64,000 bases of DNA, taken from positions 248,001 to 312,000 of the forward strand of contig CAVTAP010000021.1 in NCBI GenBank assembly GCA_963732695.1, written 5' to 3'. The notes under the pieces were generated by a model, which was given only the letters and a program-made list of their open reading frames with translations, ran no database searches and was not told the origin of the DNA. Positions 1-8,739 of the stretch are shown in pieces (position 1 is the stretch's first letter; every line of letters begins with the position of its first letter). Origin of the DNA: CADEDH01 sp963732695 (GTDB lineage Bacteria > Actinomycetota > Acidimicrobiia > Acidimicrobiales > SZUA-35). A program made the position numbers and the translations under genes.

Positions 1-610
1 GGTGGAGGCCGGCGGTGGGGGCGGCCACCGACCCCGGATGGCGGGCGAACACCGTCTGGTACCGCTCGGCGTCGCCCAGCTCGGCGTGGATGTAGGGCGG
101 CAGTGGCACCCGGCCCACCCGCTCCACCAGGTCGTCGGCCAGCAGGGTGACCAGGCGGCGCCCGTCACTCAGGTGCTCGCCCACCACCGCCACCACCTCG
201 TCCTCGTGGTGCAGCTCGGTGCCCGACTCCACCCGGCGCCCGGCGCCCACCAGGGCCTGCCACTCCCGGGGACGACCGGTGGGCTCCAGCACCAGCACCT
301 CCACCTTGCCCCCGGTGGCCCGCCGAAGCAGGAGCCGGGCCGGGATGACCCGGGTGTCGTTGACCACCACCACGTCGCCCGGGCCCACCTCGTCGGCCAG
401 ACCGGCCACCCGGCGGTGGTCGACCCGGGCGCCACCGGCGGCCCGGGGCCGGTCGACCAGGAGGCGGGCCGAGTCACGGGGCTCCACCGGCACCTGGGCG
501 ATCCGCTCGGCCGGCAGGTCGTAGTCGAACCAGGCCAGGTCGCCGGGATCGGCCCCGGAACCGCCGCTGTCGGGGCCGGCGCCTGGTTGAGGTCGGGTGG
601 GAGCGGTCAC
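1..610 (-). CDS. queA: QueA, tRNA preQ1 ribosyltransferase-isomerase (partial, C-terminus beyond window)
   Basis: QueA transfers and isomerises the ribosyl part of S-adenosylmethionine onto 7-aminomethyl-7-deazaguanine in tRNA, giving epoxyqueuosine in the cytoplasm. About 203 of the usual 340-350 residues are present and the reading frame runs off the left edge. Family signatures seen are FDYDLPAERIAQ (about 28-39), VVNDTRVIPARL (about 82-93), and VPLPPYIH followed by SVAAPTAGLH at the window edge. I chose the GTG at 608-610, 22 nt after the ruvB stop and in frame with the conserved FDYDLP block. The ruvB-queA order is common in bacteria. Only shadow frames of this gene have an internal start, so it is easy to miss. 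Family identification is firm; the start is moderately sure. Confidence 0.93.
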   Translation of the reverse strand, partial: MTAPTRPQPGAGPDSGGSGADPGDLAWFDYDLPAERIAQVPVEPRDSARLLVDRPRAAGGARVDHRRVAGLADEVGPGDVVVVNDTRVIPARLLLRRATGGKVEVLVLEPTGRPREWQALVGAGRRVESGTELHHEDEVVAVVGEHLSDGRRLVTLLADDLVERVGRVPLPPYIHAELGDAERYQTVFARHPGSVAAPTAGLH

Positions 611-632
611 AACCGCCCAGGATGCCCGAGGT

Positions 633-1715
<1,083 letters not shown>

Positions 1716-1729
1716 CGGCGGCCGCTCCC

Positions 1730-2371
1730 TCAGCCGCCGGCCAGCACCCGCAGGGCCTGCTTGAGCAGCTGGCCACCGTCGAGCGCCGGGTCGTCGAGCA
1801 GGTCCCGAGGCAGGCCGGCGATGGCCGCCTTCACCTCGTCGGGGCTGTAGCCCAGGTTGGCCAGGGCCTCCCGAACGTCGGCCACGGCCCCGGGGGCGGC
1901 GGCTCCCGTCAGGTCGATGCCGGTGGCGGCCGCCGCCCCGTCGCCGTCGAGCAGCACGAGGCTGGAGCGCAGCTCCACCAGCAGCCGCTGGGCCGTCTTG
2001 CGCCCCACGCCCGGTACCTGGCACAGGGCGTTCAGGTCGTCCTCGGCCAGGATCCGGGCCAGGCGGTCGGCCGGATGGGTGGTGAGCACGGCCAGGGCCA
2101 GGGCGGGGCCCACCCCGTGGGCGGCCAGCAGCCCCTCGAAGGCCACCCGCTCCTCCTTGGCCAGGAACCCGTACAGCTTCTGGTCGGCCTCCCGGATGTG
2201 GTGGTGGATGTGCAGCAGCACGTCGCCGTCGTGGGGGAGCCGATCGAGTGTCTGGGGGGTGACGGCCACCCGGTAGCCCACCCCGGCCACCTCGATCACG
2301 ATCTGGGCGGCCGGCGCCCGGTCGATCACGGCGTCCCGGTCTATCACCCGCCCCCGCAGCGAGCCGATCAC
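1730..2371 (-). CDS. ruvA: RuvA, Holliday junction-binding subunit
   Basis: RuvA binds four-way DNA junctions as a tetramer and recruits RuvB. The protein is 213 residues: an N-terminal OB-fold (about 1-65, beginning VIGSLRGRV), two helix-hairpin-helix motifs in the middle (including VPGVGRKTAQRLL) and a flexible linker leading to the RuvB-binding domain III (NLGYSPDEVKAAI onward). The GTG start at 2369-2371 overlaps the ruvC stop in a GTGA arrangement, implying translational coupling. A longer frame reaching 2902 merely reads through ruvC and is not used. Confidence 0.97.
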   Translation of the reverse strand: MIGSLRGRVIDRDAVIDRAPAAQIVIEVAGVGYRVAVTPQTLDRLPHDGDVLLHIHHHIREADQKLYGFLAKEERVAFEGLLAAHGVGPALALAVLTTHPADRLARILAEDDLNALCQVPGVGRKTAQRLLVELRSSLVLLDGDGAAAATGIDLTGAAAPGAVADVREALANLGYSPDEVKAAIAGLPRDLLDDPALDGGQLLKQALRVLAGG

Positions 2372-2937
2372 GGCCGCACCCCCGGTGCTACCGCGATCTC
2401 TGACCTGGCGTCCCGGCCCCCGGTACCGGACGTCAGAGTTCCGGGGTTCGGGGTGAAGCGGAGCGTCGGGTCGTGGGCCAGGTGGCACAGGGCGAGGGCG
2501 GCGGCATCGGCCGCGTCCACCGGTTTCGGCGGGGCGGACAGCCCCAGCAGCATCTGCACCATCGTCTGCACCTGGATCTTGTCGGCCCGCCCGTCGCCGG
2601 CCACCACGGACTTCACTGCCGATGGAGAGTACTGGACCACCGTGATGCCGCGGGCCGCCGCTTCGGCCAGGGCCAGGCCCGAGGCCTGGGCCACCCCGAC
2701 GGCGGTTCGGGCGTTGTTCTGGAAGAAGATGCGCTCCACCGAGACCACGGCCGGGCGGAACTCGTCGAGCAGGGACCGCAGCTCGCGCTGCAGCTCGGCC
2801 AGGCGGTCCGGCAGCTCGGCGCTGGGTGGGGTGCGGATGACCCCGATGGCCACGGCCTCGGCCCGGGAGCGGGGCAGGGGACGCACCACGGCGTAGCCGC
2901 AACGGGACAGCCCCGGATCGATCCCAAGCACGAACAC
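2368..2937 (-). CDS. ruvC: RuvC, Holliday junction resolvase
   Basis: RuvC is the dimeric Mg-dependent endonuclease that cuts Holliday junctions symmetrically. The protein is 189 residues with an RNase H-like fold. Catalytic acids are visible at D7 (GIDPGL), E68 (SVERIFFQ) and the C-terminal pair D141/D144 (DAADAAALALCH), matching the E. coli D7/E66/D138/D141 set in order and spacing. The GTG start lies exactly 7 nt after a TAGCGT -10 hexamer, so the operon mRNA is probably leaderless. In most actinobacteria yebC sits directly upstream; here two divergent ABC transporter genes separate them. Confidence 0.97.
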   Translation of the reverse strand: MFVLGIDPGLSRCGYAVVRPLPRSRAEAVAIGVIRTPPSAELPDRLAELQRELRSLLDEFRPAVVSVERIFFQNNARTAVGVAQASGLALAEAAARGITVVQYSPSAVKSVVAGDGRADKIQVQTMVQMLLGLSAPPKPVDAADAAALALCHLAHDPTLRFTPNPGTLTSGTGGRDARSEIAVAPGVRP

Positions 2938-2944
2938 CCGTACG

Positions 2945-2950
2945 ACGCTA
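2945..2950 (-). promoter_or_regulatory. -10 box of the ruvC-ruvA-ruvB operon (leaderless)
   Basis: TAGCGT read on the minus strand matches TANNNT and is separated from the ruvC GTG by 7 nt, the actinobacterial leaderless geometry. Confidence 0.6.
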
Positions 2951-3002
2951 GCCGCTGAGGCCCGCTCAAGGGGTGACCCCGCGGTGCCGATACCGGGGGG
3001 TG

Positions 3003-4058
3003 ATGACCGGAATCCGCCCCTTCACCGTGCAGCTCGACCGGGTCTGTCGCTCGTTCGGGGGCCGCCCGGCCGTGGCCGAGCTGTCGTTCGGGGCGCCGGC
3101 CGGGGCCATCACCGCCATGTTGGGCCCCAACGGGGCGGGCAAGACCACGGCGTTGCGCCTGATCACGGGGGCACTCGACCCCGACGGCGGCGCCCTGCGG
3201 GTGTTCGGCCTCGACCCCGGCCGCCCGGCCGACGGCGAAACTGTGCGGGCCCGGTGCGGGGTGGTGACGGCCAAGCCGTCGCTCTACGACCGGCTGTCGG
3301 GGCTCGACAACCTGCGGTACGCGGCCCAGCTGTACGGGCTGGGGCGGGGGGCCGACGTGGATCGCCGGCTGCGGGCGGCGGCGGCCCAGTTCGGCATCGA
3401 CGAGGCCCTGAGCCAGGCCGTGGGCGGCTACTCCACCGGGATGAAGACCCGCCTGGCGCTGGCCCGGGCGGTGGCCCACGACCCCGAGCTGCTGCTGCTC
3501 GACGAGCCGACGTCGGGCCTCGACCCGGAGTCGGCCGCCGCCGTGCTCGACCTGGTGCGGGCGATGACCAGCTCCGGCCGCACGGTGCTGCTGTGCACCC
3601 ATCTGCTGGCCGAGGCCGACGGCCTGGCCGACGAGGTGGTGGTGCTGGAGCGGGGCACGGCGGTGGCCACCGGCGCCCCCGCCGCCCTGGCCGCAGGCTT
3701 CTGGCCCCATCCCCAGGTCCGGTTCCAGGCCGAGCATGCCTCCGAACTGGACCGCCTGGCCTCCTGGCCCGGCGTGGTGGGTTACCAGCGGGAGCAGGAC
3801 CGGGCCGTGGTGGACCTGGACGAGGCGGGGCGGGTGGCCGACCTGATCATGGCCCTCAGCCGGGACGGCGTGCGGCTGACGGCGGTGGAGCCCCACCGGC
3901 CGACGCTGGAAGACCTCTACTTCGCCATCCAGGCCTCCCGCCGGGCGGTGCCTTCGGTCCCCTCCGTCGCCCCGGTCCGGGACGGTGGGTCGAGCCCCGT
4001 CGCGACCCCGACACCGGTGGCCCCGCCCGTGGACCGGCCGGTGGAGGTGGGACGATGA
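3003..4058 (+). CDS. ABC transporter ATP-binding protein (CcmA/DRR type)
   Basis: This is a cytoplasmic ATPase of an ABC-2 type exporter. The 351-residue protein has Walker A GPNGAGKTT (41-49), a signature motif in the variant form YSTGMKTR (143-150), Walker B LLLLDEPTSGLD (about 163-174) and the switch histidine after LLCTH. The region beyond residue 220 is a C-terminal extension ending in a Pro/Val-rich tail. I preferred ATG 3003 over GTG 2973 because a run of six G at 2995-3000 forms a Shine-Dalgarno at good spacing. Its stop overlaps the start of the permease gene (ATGA). The pair is divergent from ruvC. The substrate cannot be told from sequence. Confidence 0.93.
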   Translation: MTGIRPFTVQLDRVCRSFGGRPAVAELSFGAPAGAITAMLGPNGAGKTTALRLITGALDPDGGALRVFGLDPGRPADGETVRARCGVVTAKPSLYDRLSGLDNLRYAAQLYGLGRGADVDRRLRAAAAQFGIDEALSQAVGGYSTGMKTRLALARAVAHDPELLLLDEPTSGLDPESAAAVLDLVRAMTSSGRTVLLCTHLLAEADGLADEVVVLERGTAVATGAPAALAAGFWPHPQVRFQAEHASELDRLASWPGVVGYQREQDRAVVDLDEAGRVADLIMALSRDGVRLTAVEPHRPTLEDLYFAIQASRRAVPSVPSVAPVRDGGSSPVATPTPVAPPVDRPVEVGR

Positions 4059-4951
4059 CGGCGGTGGCCACCGAGCGCGCAGCCGACGCCGGCCGGCACG
4101 CCGGGCGCCGGGCCGATCGGCCGCCGTTGCGGTGGGGCCGGGTGCTGACCGTGGCCCGCACCGACCTGCGCCAACTGGCCCAGGCCCGGGACTTCTGGAT
4201 GCCGATGACGTTCCTCGGCGCCCTGTTCTACGCCATCGTCCCCGCCGTGCTGCTCACCACGATCGGCCGGATCGGCTCGGTGGAGGTGATCGCCCGGGTG
4301 TCGAGCGCGCTGGAGATGCTGCCAGCGGCCGCCCGCACCCAGATCCGGGGCGAGACGGCCGCCGGCCAGACCGGCTACGCCCTGGCCGTGTTCCTGTTCG
4401 CCCCCATGGCCGTCATCGTGCCCCTCACGATCTCCACCGCGGTGGGGGCGGCCACGCTGGTGGGTGAACGGGAGCGGGGCACCGGTGAGTTCCTGGCCCA
4501 CTCCCCCGCCGCCGCCCGGGAGATCTACCTGGGCAAGCTGATCGCCAGCCTCGTGCCCGGCTACGGCACGGTGGCCGTCGGCTTCGGCGTGTATTCCCTG
4601 ATCGTGAACGTGACGGTGGGCCCCGCGGTGGGCGGTTGGTTCTTCCCCACCGCCCAGTGGTGGGTGATGATCCTGTGGGTCCTTCCCCCGTTCCTGGCCA
4701 TCTGCCTCAGCCTGGTGCTGCGGCTGTCGGCCCGGGTCAGCTCCACCGCCGCCGCCCAGCAGGCCTCGGGCCTGGTCAGCCTGCCCCTCATCGGGATCGC
4801 CTACAGCCAGGCCACCGGAGTGCTGATGGGGGCCGGCTGGCTTCCCCTGTGGCTGGGGGCCGGGGCTTGGGCCGTGGCCCTGATCAGCCTGGCCCGGGGC
4901 ATGCGGGCCGTCACCCGGTCCCGCCTGCTCGGCGTGGGCCCGGGCCTCTAG
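4055..4951 (+). CDS. ABC-2 type transporter permease
   Basis: This is the integral membrane half of the exporter encoded with the preceding ATPase (4-nt overlap). The 298-residue protein has a polar N-terminal tail of about 45 residues and roughly six hydrophobic segments, at about 50-70, 110-140, 165-190, 200-225, 245-262 and 265-283. The pattern GERERGTGEFLAHSPAAA after the second segment is the usual coupling-helix region of ABC-2 permeases (ERE-GT). No periplasmic partner or regulator is adjacent. The substrate is unknown; lipid or drug export would be typical of the family. Confidence 0.9.
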   Translation: MTAVATERAADAGRHAGRRADRPPLRWGRVLTVARTDLRQLAQARDFWMPMTFLGALFYAIVPAVLLTTIGRIGSVEVIARVSSALEMLPAAARTQIRGETAAGQTGYALAVFLFAPMAVIVPLTISTAVGAATLVGERERGTGEFLAHSPAAAREIYLGKLIASLVPGYGTVAVGFGVYSLIVNVTVGPAVGGWFFPTAQWWVMILWVLPPFLAICLSLVLRLSARVSSTAAAQQASGLVSLPLIGIAYSQATGVLMGAGWLPLWLGAGAWAVALISLARGMRAVTRSRLLGVGPGL

Positions 4952-4989
4952 ACGGTTCGCCGGGAGACGCCCCGGGGAAAGTGGCTGTC

Positions 4990-5007
4990 AGCTGACGGCT
5001 GTCAGCT
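4990..5007. terminator. Hairpin between convergent genes, possible bidirectional terminator
   Basis: AGCTGAC and GTCAGCT form a 7-bp stem around a 4-nt loop, 38 nt after the permease stop and overlapping the yebC stop codon. There is no T-tract, which is common for GC-rich actinobacteria. A nearby second copy of CTGTCAGCT makes alternative pairing possible. Confidence 0.4.
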
Positions 5008-5748
5008 CACGGCTTCGAGGACGTCGTCGGGGATGTCGACGTTGGAGTGGACGCCCTGCACGTCTTCGTTGTCGTCGAGGAGGTCGAGCAGCCGCAGCAC
5101 GGCCTTGACGTCGGTGGGATCGCTCATCGGCACCGTGTTCTTGGGCTTCATGGTGGCATCGGACTCCACCACCTCGAACCCGGCCTCCTCCAGGGCGGCC
5201 CGCAGCGAGATGACGTCGCTGGGGTCGCAGGTGAGCTCCCACACCTCGGACAGGTCGCTCAGGTCTTCGGCCCCGGCCTCCAGGCCGGCCATCATCAGCT
5301 CGTCCTCGTCGGCCTTGCGGTTGACCTGCACCACGCCCTTGCGCTCGAACTGCCAGGCCACCGCGCCGGGCTCGGCCAGCGAGCCGCCGTTCTTGGACAG
5401 GATCGAGCGGATCTCGGAGCCGGTGCGATTGCGGTTGTCGGTGAGCACCTCGATCATCACCGCCACCCCGCCCGGGGCGTAGCCCTCGTAGGTGATGGCC
5501 TCGTAGTTGACGCCTTCCAGCTCGCCGGTGCCCCGCTTGACGGCCCGCTCGATCGTGTCGAGCGGCACCGAGTTGTCGCGCGCCTTCTGGAACATCGTGC
5601 GCAGCGTCGGGTTCGACGCCGGATCACCACCGCCGTTGCGGGCGGCCACCTCCACCTGCTTGATCAGCTTGGCGAAGACCTTGCCCCGGCGGGCGTCGGC
5701 CGCGCCCTTCTTGTGCTTGATCGTGGCCCATTTGGAGTGACCTGACAC
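5002..5748 (-). CDS. yebC: YebC/PmpR family protein (TACO1 family)
   Basis: This is a member of the YebC family, proposed to act as transcription regulators and, in more recent work on relatives, to relieve ribosome stalling. The 248-residue protein has the canonical start MSGHSKWATIKHKK and the family block EAITYEGYAPGGVA near residue 85. The length is normal. A TAGACT -10 box lies about 42 nt upstream and a GGGGAGA Shine-Dalgarno lies in the leader, so unlike many neighbours this mRNA has a leader. It sits downstream of pdxT; two ABC transporter genes separate it from ruvC, its usual downstream neighbour. Confidence 0.96.
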   Translation of the reverse strand: MSGHSKWATIKHKKGAADARRGKVFAKLIKQVEVAARNGGGDPASNPTLRTMFQKARDNSVPLDTIERAVKRGTGELEGVNYEAITYEGYAPGGVAVMIEVLTDNRNRTGSEIRSILSKNGGSLAEPGAVAWQFERKGVVQVNRKADEDELMMAGLEAGAEDLSDLSEVWELTCDPSDVISLRAALEEAGFEVVESDATMKPKNTVPMSDPTDVKAVLRLLDLLDDNEDVQGVHSNVDIPDDVLEAVS

Positions 5749-5789
5749 GGCGTGTTCTCCCCGTTCTCCGGTCTCGGACGTACCCGGGC

Positions 5790-5795
5790 AGTCTA
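5790..5795 (-). promoter_or_regulatory. -10 box upstream of yebC
   Basis: TAGACT on the minus strand, with a leader of about 35 nt carrying GGGGAGA before the yebC GTG. It overlaps the edge of the hairpin pair at 5799-5835. Confidence 0.45.
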
Positions 5796-5798
5796 CGT

Positions 5799-5835
5799 GA
5801 ACCCTGCGGGTTCCTCCGGTTTGCCTCCGGCAAAC
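5799..5835. repeat. Pair of short TCC/TGC-loop hairpins (dispersed hairpin family)
   Basis: Two adjacent perfect hairpins: GAACCC-TGC-GGGTTC (5799-5813) and GTTTGCC-TCC-GGCAAAC (5819-5835). They lie between the pdxT stop and the yebC promoter. The same modular design, an invariant loop with different but self-complementary arms, recurs at 7455-7490, 10686-10700 and 35140-35264. They may act as a terminator after pdxT. Confidence 0.7.
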
Positions 5836-5841
5836 ACGGGC

Positions 5842-6429
5842 CTATGAGCCCAGAGACCCGATGAAGAGCTGGTGGAGCCGGTCGTCGTCGGTGAGCTCGG
5901 GGTGGAACGACGACACCATGATCGGGCCCTGGCGGCACAGCACCGGGACCCCGTCGTTCTCGGCCAGCACCTCTACCGAGTCGCCGGCACGCACCACCAC
6001 CGGGGCCCGGATGAACACGGCCCGCACCGGCGGCTCACCCACGGCGGCAATGTGGAGGTCGGCTTCGAAGGAATCCACCTGACGGCCGTAGCCGTTGCGG
6101 CGCACGTCGACGTCGATGGCGCCGAAGCACAGCTGATCGGGATGGCCGTCGAGCACGTTGGCCGCCAGCAGGATCATGCCGGCACAGGTACCGAACACCG
6201 GCATGCCGTCGGCCAGGCGCTTGCCCAGCGGCTCCACCAGGTCGAACCCGGTGAGCAGCTTGATCATCGTGGTCGACTCGCCGCCCGGCATCACCAGGGC
6301 GTCGATGTCGGCCAGTTGCTCGGGGCGGCGGATCTCCACCGGGTCGTGGCCCAGACGACGCAGGGCTTCGACGTGGCGGGCGAAGGCGCCCTGGAGGGCG
6401 AGAACGCCGACGGCGGGAACCGGACTCAC
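5842..6429 (-). CDS. pdxT: PdxT, glutaminase subunit of pyridoxal 5'-phosphate synthase
   Basis: PdxT hydrolyses glutamine and channels ammonia to PdxS for vitamin B6 synthesis. The 195-residue class I glutamine amidotransferase has the oxyanion segment MPGGEST (about 47-53), nucleophile C82 in GTCAGM and the histidine/glutamate pair in SSFHPEL near the C-terminus. The GTG start at 6427-6429 overlaps the pdxS stop by 4 nt (GTGA), matching the tight PdxS:PdxT complex. A longer frame to 6753 only reads through pdxS and is rejected. Confidence 0.97.
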   Translation of the reverse strand: MSPVPAVGVLALQGAFARHVEALRRLGHDPVEIRRPEQLADIDALVMPGGESTTMIKLLTGFDLVEPLGKRLADGMPVFGTCAGMILLAANVLDGHPDQLCFGAIDVDVRRNGYGRQVDSFEADLHIAAVGEPPVRAVFIRAPVVVRAGDSVEVLAENDGVPVLCRQGPIMVSSFHPELTDDDRLHQLFIGSLGS

Positions 6430-7337
6430 CAGCCGCGGTCGGCCATGCGGACGTTGATCTCGTCCATGCCGATGCCGGTCATGGGCGTGCCCAGGCCCCG
6501 GCTCACCTTGGCCAGGATCTCGGGGTCGTTGTAGTGGGTGGTGGCCTCCACGATGGCCTTGGCCCGGGGGGCGGGATCGGCGCTCTTGAAGATGCCGGAG
6601 CCCACGAACACGGCCTCGGCCCCCAGCTGCATGGCCAGGGCGGCGTCGGCCGGGGTGGCCAGGCCGCCGGCGCAGAACAGCGGCACCTGGAGCTTGCCCG
6701 TCTCGGCGATCTCCTGGACCAGGGGCAGCGGAGCCTGCAGCCGCTTGGCCCACTCGAACAGCTCGGCCGAGTCGGCCTGGGTGATCTTACGGATGTCGCC
6801 CAGGATCGAGCGGAGGTGGCGCACCGCCTCGACCACGTTGCCGGTGCCGGCCTCGCCCTTGGACCGGATCATGCAGGCGCCCTCGCTGATGCGTCGCAGG
6901 GCCTCGCCCAGGTTGGTGGCACCGCACACGAAGGGCACGGTGAAGGCCCACTTGTCGATGTGGTGGGCCTCGTCGGCCGGGGTGAGCACCTCCGACTCGT
7001 CGACGTAGTCGACCCCGAGGGCCTGCAGGATCTGGGCCTCCACGAAGTGGCCGATCCGGGCCTTGGCCATCACCGGGATGGTGGTGACGTCCTTGATGCC
7101 CTCGATCATCTCGGGGTCGCTCATGCGGGCCACGCCGCCGTCGGCCCGGATGTCGGCCGGGACGCGCTCCAGGGCCATGACGGCCACGGCGCCCGCCTCC
7201 TCGGCGATCCTGGCCTGCTCCGCGGTGACCACGTCCATGATCACGCCGCCCTTGAGCATCTCGGCCAGGCCCCGCTTCACCCGGACCGTGCCGTCGTGAC
7301 GCTGCGGGGAGGGGGTGCCAGTGTTCGTCTCAGCCAT
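6426..7337 (-). CDS. pdxS: PdxS, pyridoxal 5'-phosphate synthase subunit
   Basis: PdxS makes PLP from ribose 5-phosphate, glyceraldehyde 3-phosphate and ammonia, as a dodecamer decorated by PdxT. The protein has 303 residues with a TIM-barrel pattern; conserved D35 (GVIMDV) and the lysine K92 (VMAKARIGH) are present, as are the phosphate-binding GGLATPADAALAMQLGAEAVFVGSGIF segments. The ATG at 7335-7337 is preceded by a TACACT -10 box with exactly 7 nt between, so the pdxST mRNA is predicted to be leaderless. The reading frame upstream to 7421 runs into intergenic repeats. Confidence 0.98.
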   Translation of the reverse strand: MAETNTGTPSPQRHDGTVRVKRGLAEMLKGGVIMDVVTAEQARIAEEAGAVAVMALERVPADIRADGGVARMSDPEMIEGIKDVTTIPVMAKARIGHFVEAQILQALGVDYVDESEVLTPADEAHHIDKWAFTVPFVCGATNLGEALRRISEGACMIRSKGEAGTGNVVEAVRHLRSILGDIRKITQADSAELFEWAKRLQAPLPLVQEIAETGKLQVPLFCAGGLATPADAALAMQLGAEAVFVGSGIFKSADPAPRAKAIVEATTHYNDPEILAKVSRGLGTPMTGIGMDEINVRMADRGW

Positions 7338-7344
7338 GGCGTCC

Positions 7345-7350
7345 AGTGTA
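7345..7350 (-). promoter_or_regulatory. -10 box of pdxS-pdxT (leaderless)
   Basis: TACACT on the minus strand, 7 nt before the pdxS ATG; it fits the TANNNT-N7-start pattern seen through the window. Confidence 0.6.
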
Positions 7351-7411
7351 AGGCCCCGACACACCCCGCCGGCCAGTTGGTTTCGGGCCGGAACTACCAG
7401 CTTGGCGCCGT

Positions 7412-7490
7412 CAGGCGCCACGGCGGGGTTGGGGCCCCGACGTGGTGGGGAGCCGACGCCGGAGGCGCAAGCTACCCGGAGGGTAGCCGG
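7412..7490. repeat. Intergenic REP-like element, copy 1
   Basis: This contains the 18-mer GGGGTTGGGGCCCCGACG (7425-7442), shared exactly with copy 2 at 10705-10722, the surrounding AGGCGCC.CGG.GGGG context, and a perfect 7-bp hairpin GCTACCC-GGA-GGGTAGC (7471-7487). Read on the minus strand the hairpin loop is TCC, linking it to the TCC-loop family. It lies between the DUF3048 gene and pdxS. Confidence 0.65.
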
Positions 7491-7503
7491 GCGCCAGCCC
7501 CCG

Positions 7504-8586
7504 CTACCACGTCGTCTGGCCGGCCTGGGGCATCTCGACCCACGTCCGGCCCGGGGTGAGGGCGATGGGAGCGCCGCTCTCGTCGACCAGGGTGGGCTTG
7601 TCGGTGGCCGCCGGCCGGGACCAGGTGCCGGTGATGATGCGGCCGGCGGTGAGCACGATGGCCTTGCCCGATCCCACCGAGACCACCTCGGGCGACTTGG
7701 TGTCGGCCGGGCTGGTCTTGTACGTCGTCTCCAGGACCACCACGTTGGCGGGGGCCAACTGGCCGCCGGCCGTCACCGTGTGGGGGGCGCCGTCCTGGGT
7801 GCGCTTCCACCCCTGGGCCGCCTCATCCCAGGTGTAACCGACCACGGGAGACCCGGTGAACGTGATCGTGACCGGCCCGGGGGCGGCCACGGCCCCGGCC
7901 GGCAGGGCCTCGGCGGCCAGCCGGTAGGCGAACCACGGCTTCGGGGTCTGCACCGTGTCGTTGGCCAGGGCCCACAGCTTGTTGGCGTCGATCATCAGGT
8001 TGTGGGGGGCCGGGCGCTTGGAGTCCCGGAAGTACTCCTTGCGGGTGTAGTTCGTGACCGCCTGGATCGGCAGGTCCTTCACCGTCTGCATCACGTAGTC
8101 GTTGCCCCCGGACGAGCCGTAGAGCGGGTGGTCGAAGCCTCGGAGCAGGTCGAAGTCCGACGTCCGGCTCGACCGCACCGGCCCCGCCGGGTTCGGGGTC
8201 TGGGAATGGAACACGGCGAAGAAGCGGGTGACACCCTCGGCCCGGATGTCGAACACGATGTCGGCCAGCTCGATGCCGGTCTGGGGGCGGGCATCGGGGT
8301 GGTTGTCGATCTTGAGCACCAGGGCGGGGCGGGAAAGGTCGACGTCGCCCGCCGGGGGGAGGCCGGTGAGGGGTGCCACCGGGCCCTGGTAGGCCGTGGT
8401 CACCGTGGTGGGCGCGGTGGAAGTGGTGGTGGGGGCGACCGTCGAGGCCGTGGTGGAGGGCGAGGCCGGCGCCGGTGCCGAGGTACTGGCTGCGGTGTCG
8501 TCGCCACCCCCGCAGGCGGCAACCAGCGTGGCCAGGGCCACGACCACCGGGGTGAGCCACCTCGGGCACAGACGATGCAGAATCAA
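7504..8586 (-). CDS. DUF3048 (YerB-like) lipoprotein
   Basis: This is a predicted exported lipoprotein of the DUF3048/YerB family, function unknown. I chose the TTG at 8584-8586 because AGGAG lies 7 nt upstream; it gives a compact signal peptide of 24 residues with lipobox VAAC and lipidated C25. The alternative GTG at 8613 adds nine residues and lacks a clear ribosome site. After the cysteine comes a Ser/Thr/Ala/Pro-rich linker (about 30-65), then the conserved domain with LVLKIDNHPDARPQTG, DIVFDIRAEGVTRFFAVFHS, RSSRTSDFDLL and NLMIDA. The protein is 360 residues. It sits between the PIM genes and pdxS; a functional tie is not evident. Confidence 0.88.
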   Translation of the reverse strand: MILHRLCPRWLTPVVVALATLVAACGGGDDTAASTSAPAPASPSTTASTVAPTTTSTAPTTVTTAYQGPVAPLTGLPPAGDVDLSRPALVLKIDNHPDARPQTGIELADIVFDIRAEGVTRFFAVFHSQTPNPAGPVRSSRTSDFDLLRGFDHPLYGSSGGNDYVMQTVKDLPIQAVTNYTRKEYFRDSKRPAPHNLMIDANKLWALANDTVQTPKPWFAYRLAAEALPAGAVAAPGPVTITFTGSPVVGYTWDEAAQGWKRTQDGAPHTVTAGGQLAPANVVVLETTYKTSPADTKSPEVVSVGSGKAIVLTAGRIITGTWSRPAATDKPTLVDESGAPIALTPGRTWVEMPQAGQTTW

Positions 8587-8739
8587 CGCTGATCTCCTGA
8601 CCAATTCCGCCACTGCCCGCCCTGACCGCTCCTGCCTATCTCCGGGCTCGGTCGATTCAAACGCCGCGGTCGGGAGCCATCTGACCGCTGGGCCTCCGAT
8701 GCCGGCCGAAGGCGGGCCGGAAGCACCGGGGCAGCTGGC

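Noticed and set aside
2973..3002. Upstream GTG start for the ABC ATPase
   Set aside because: No ribosome site; ATG 3003 has a six-G Shine-Dalgarno at proper spacing.
8575..8620. tRNA-Leu-like 5' end (TGGCGGAATTGGT on the minus strand)
   Set aside because: It is the start of the DUF3048 coding sequence; no acceptor stem, anticodon arm or T-loop can be folded.
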